Shown here: in pieces, positions 13,647-14,838 of the stretch
How positions within the stretch are numbered: position 1 is the stretch's first letter
How the letters are laid out: every line of letters begins with the position of its first letter
The notes under the pieces: model-generated
What the model saw: only the letters and a program-made list of their open reading frames with translations
Databases searched by the model: none
Told to the model about the DNA's origin: nothing
Made by a program: the position numbers and the translations under genes
From: Lachnospiraceae bacterium
GTDB lineage: Bacteria > Bacillota_A > Clostridia > Lachnospirales > Lachnospiraceae
NCBI GenBank assembly: GCA_017435025.1
Contig: JAFSFU010000281.1
Location: forward strand, 1-14,838
DNA length: 14,838 bases
Reading direction: 5' to 3'

Positions 13647-14321
13647 ATGCCGTTATACTTTGGATTGTTTATTAGTGTGTTTGCATATATAATCGGAATG
13701 CAGTTTAAGAAAAAACTGGGATGGGGTTTCCTGAATCCGCTGTTGGTTGCGATCGTACTGATTATCGTATTGTTGAAAACAACAGGTATTCCGTATGCCG
13801 AGTACAACAAGGGTGCCGGCTATATCAGTTATTTCCTGACACCGGCAACCGTGTGTCTGGCGATTCCGCTGTATAAGCAGCTGGAATTATTAAAGAAGAA
13901 TCTGATAGCAGTCGTTATCGGAATCACCTCCGGTGTGCTCGGAAGTGCAGTCAGTATTTTTGTTATGTCATTTTTGTTCAAACTGGATCATGTTTACTAT
14001 GTCTCTCTGCTCCCAAAATCCATTACCACAGCGATCGGTATGGGTGTATCGGAGGAAGCAGGGGGAATTGTCACGATTACGATCGTCAGCATTATCCTGA
14101 CAGGTATTCTTGGCAATATGATCGCGGAATTATGGTTCCGAATCATTGGAATCAAAGAGCCGATCGCGAAAGGTCTGGCTCTTGGAACTGCAGCTCATGC
14201 TATTGGAACGGCGAAAGCGTTAGAACTGGGAGAGATTGAGGGTGCTATGAGCAGTCTTTCAATCGCAGTTGCCGGTCTGATGACGGTTGTTGTGGTACCG
14301 CTCGTATCTGGACTGATTTAA
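13647..14321 (+). CDS. lrgB: LrgB/CidB-family membrane protein
   Basis: This 224-residue multi-pass protein is of normal family length. The ATG directly follows the lrgA stop, with AAAGGGG upstream. Family signatures are SYFLTPATVCLAIPLYKQ, LLPKSITTAIGMGVSEEAGG and GLALGTAAHAIGTAKALELG, all intact. It probably works with LrgA in one membrane complex that exports or imports a small carboxylate such as pyruvate, or modulates autolysis. The sequence does not decide between these. A nitroreductase-like gene starts 17 bases downstream and may be co-transcribed. Confidence 0.95.
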   Translation: MPLYFGLFISVFAYIIGMQFKKKLGWGFLNPLLVAIVLIIVLLKTTGIPYAEYNKGAGYISYFLTPATVCLAIPLYKQLELLKKNLIAVVIGITSGVLGSAVSIFVMSFLFKLDHVYYVSLLPKSITTAIGMGVSEEAGGIVTITIVSIILTGILGNMIAELWFRIIGIKEPIAKGLALGTAAHAIGTAKALELGEIEGAMSSLSIAVAGLMTVVVVPLVSGLI

Positions 14322-14338
14322 TTTCATGGGGGGACAGT

Positions 14339-14746
14339 ATGAATATTTATGAGGCGATTTATAACCGCCGCTCTGTAAGGAAATTTTTTATGGAGCCGGT
14401 GGACGAAGATATTTTATGTAAGATTAAAAAGTATATGGAAACGCTGGTGCCGTTAAACAGCGATTCCCGTGTGGAGTTTGAGATCCTGGATCAGTTGGGG
14501 AAAAAGGAGCGTGCAAAAGGCTTTTTTAAGACAGAGGCGCCGTATTATCTGCTGGTGTACTGTGAGGACAACGCGGATGGATACCGCAATGCAGGCTTTT
14601 TAGCGGAGCAGATCGTCTTGTATCTGACAACGAAACATCTGGGAAGCTGTTATCTTGGCGGAACAAAGATTGGTGAGCAGGAAAAGAATGGCCTGAAACA
14701 GGTTCTGGTCATTGCTTTCGGACGGCGCACGCCGACATTTCAATAA
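14339..14746 (+). pseudogene. Nitroreductase-family protein, 3'-truncated
   Basis: GGGGGG precedes ATG 14339 and the frame runs 135 codons. The N-terminus NIYEAIYNRRSVRKF is the FMN-phosphate-binding start of nitroreductases, and FLAEQIVLYLTTKHLGSCYL is the following core helix and strand. Family members of this type are usually well over 160 residues and continue past the strand VLVIAFGR. Here the match ends at about residue 129, and the last six residues (RTPTFQ) come from DNA that reads as a hydrogenase gene on the other strand. The gene is therefore broken at about 14720-14729 and probably lacks part of its flavin site. It may be a genuine pseudogene or an artefact of assembly. Position after lrgB with 17 bases between suggests it was once part of that operon. 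Confidence 0.8.
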
Positions 14747-14837
14747 AGCATTTCTTGATTTTGCCGTTTTCAATATCCCTCAAAGCGTGAACACAGTTTT
14801 CGATACCGTCAAGTGCCATATAGGTATATCCGGGCAC
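14709..14837 (-). pseudogene. Iron-iron hydrogenase large-subunit fragment, cut inside the third H-cluster motif (runs off the right edge)
   Basis: The minus strand stays open from the window edge and reads GYTYMALDGIENCVHALRDI, then CFIEMSAC. This pattern is familiar from the C-terminal domain of [FeFe] hydrogenase large subunits, where it leads into EMxxCxxxC, the third motif holding the H cluster. The reading leaves the family right after EMSAC, continues AVRKQ through nitroreductase DNA, and stops at 14709-14711. The second cysteine of the motif is therefore missing and the remainder of the catalytic domain is lost. The 5' part lies outside the window, so the enzyme type (catalytic or sensory) cannot be judged. 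Confidence 0.72.
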
Positions 14838-14838
14838 A

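Noticed and set aside
14339..14746. Sequencing frameshift as the cause of the short nitroreductase
   Set aside because: No other plus-strand frame continues the family after 14725. Instead the opposite strand matches another gene, so a junction explains it better.

Overview
The window looks like chromosomal DNA from a low-to-mid GC Gram-positive anaerobe, most likely a clostridial gut bacterium of the Lachnospiraceae type. The reasons are strong AGGAGG-like ribosome binding sites, sigma-A style TTGACA/TATAAT promoters, short intergenic gaps, and a gene set typical of that group: ATP-dependent PEP carboxykinase, PadR plus DUF2812, a PF04392-type ABC importer, a stand-alone alarmone synthetase and LrgAB. 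I could not run a search, so the taxonomic call is inference.

Layout. Positions 1-162 hold the 3' end of an unrecognised gene and its terminator. Positions 254-4029 hold a two-component locus. A two-gene unit (a 77-aa protein built of 11-residue repeats and a 121-aa two-helix membrane protein) ends in a terminator. A four-gene unit follows: OmpR-type regulator, histidine kinase with almost no extracellular domain, eight-helix membrane protein, and a 135-aa paralogue of the first two-helix protein. Positions 4063-5844 hold a PadR repressor gene with two identical palindromes in its promoter region, followed by its DUF2812 membrane partner. Positions 5977-7581 hold pckA, with a strong terminator and codon use typical of a highly expressed gene. 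Positions 7747-10566 hold a three-gene ABC importer (lipoprotein, permease, ATPase).

Positions 10635-11480 hold a class IV PLP aminotransferase on the minus strand. It shares a hairpin terminator with the importer operon and a divergent promoter region with a small alarmone synthetase (11675-12388). A tandem-GNAT acetyltransferase (minus strand) converges on the synthetase gene, and the long terminator hairpin between them lies inside the GNAT coding end. From 13287 an LrgA-LrgB pair is followed by a nitroreductase-like gene that stops early.

The right end is structurally unusual. The nitroreductase reading breaks off at about 14720-14729. From there to the window end the minus strand encodes a fragment of an iron-iron hydrogenase large subunit, cut inside its third H-cluster motif. 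Two convergent genes therefore appear joined through their bodies with both 3' ends lost, by deletion, rearrangement or misassembly.

The least described part is the two-component locus. The kinase has only about 18 residues between its two membrane helices, so it probably senses within the membrane or through partners. The co-encoded membrane proteins, and the repeat protein with possible amphipathic-helix behaviour, are natural candidates. This functional link is a hypothesis from gene context, not something the sequence proves.
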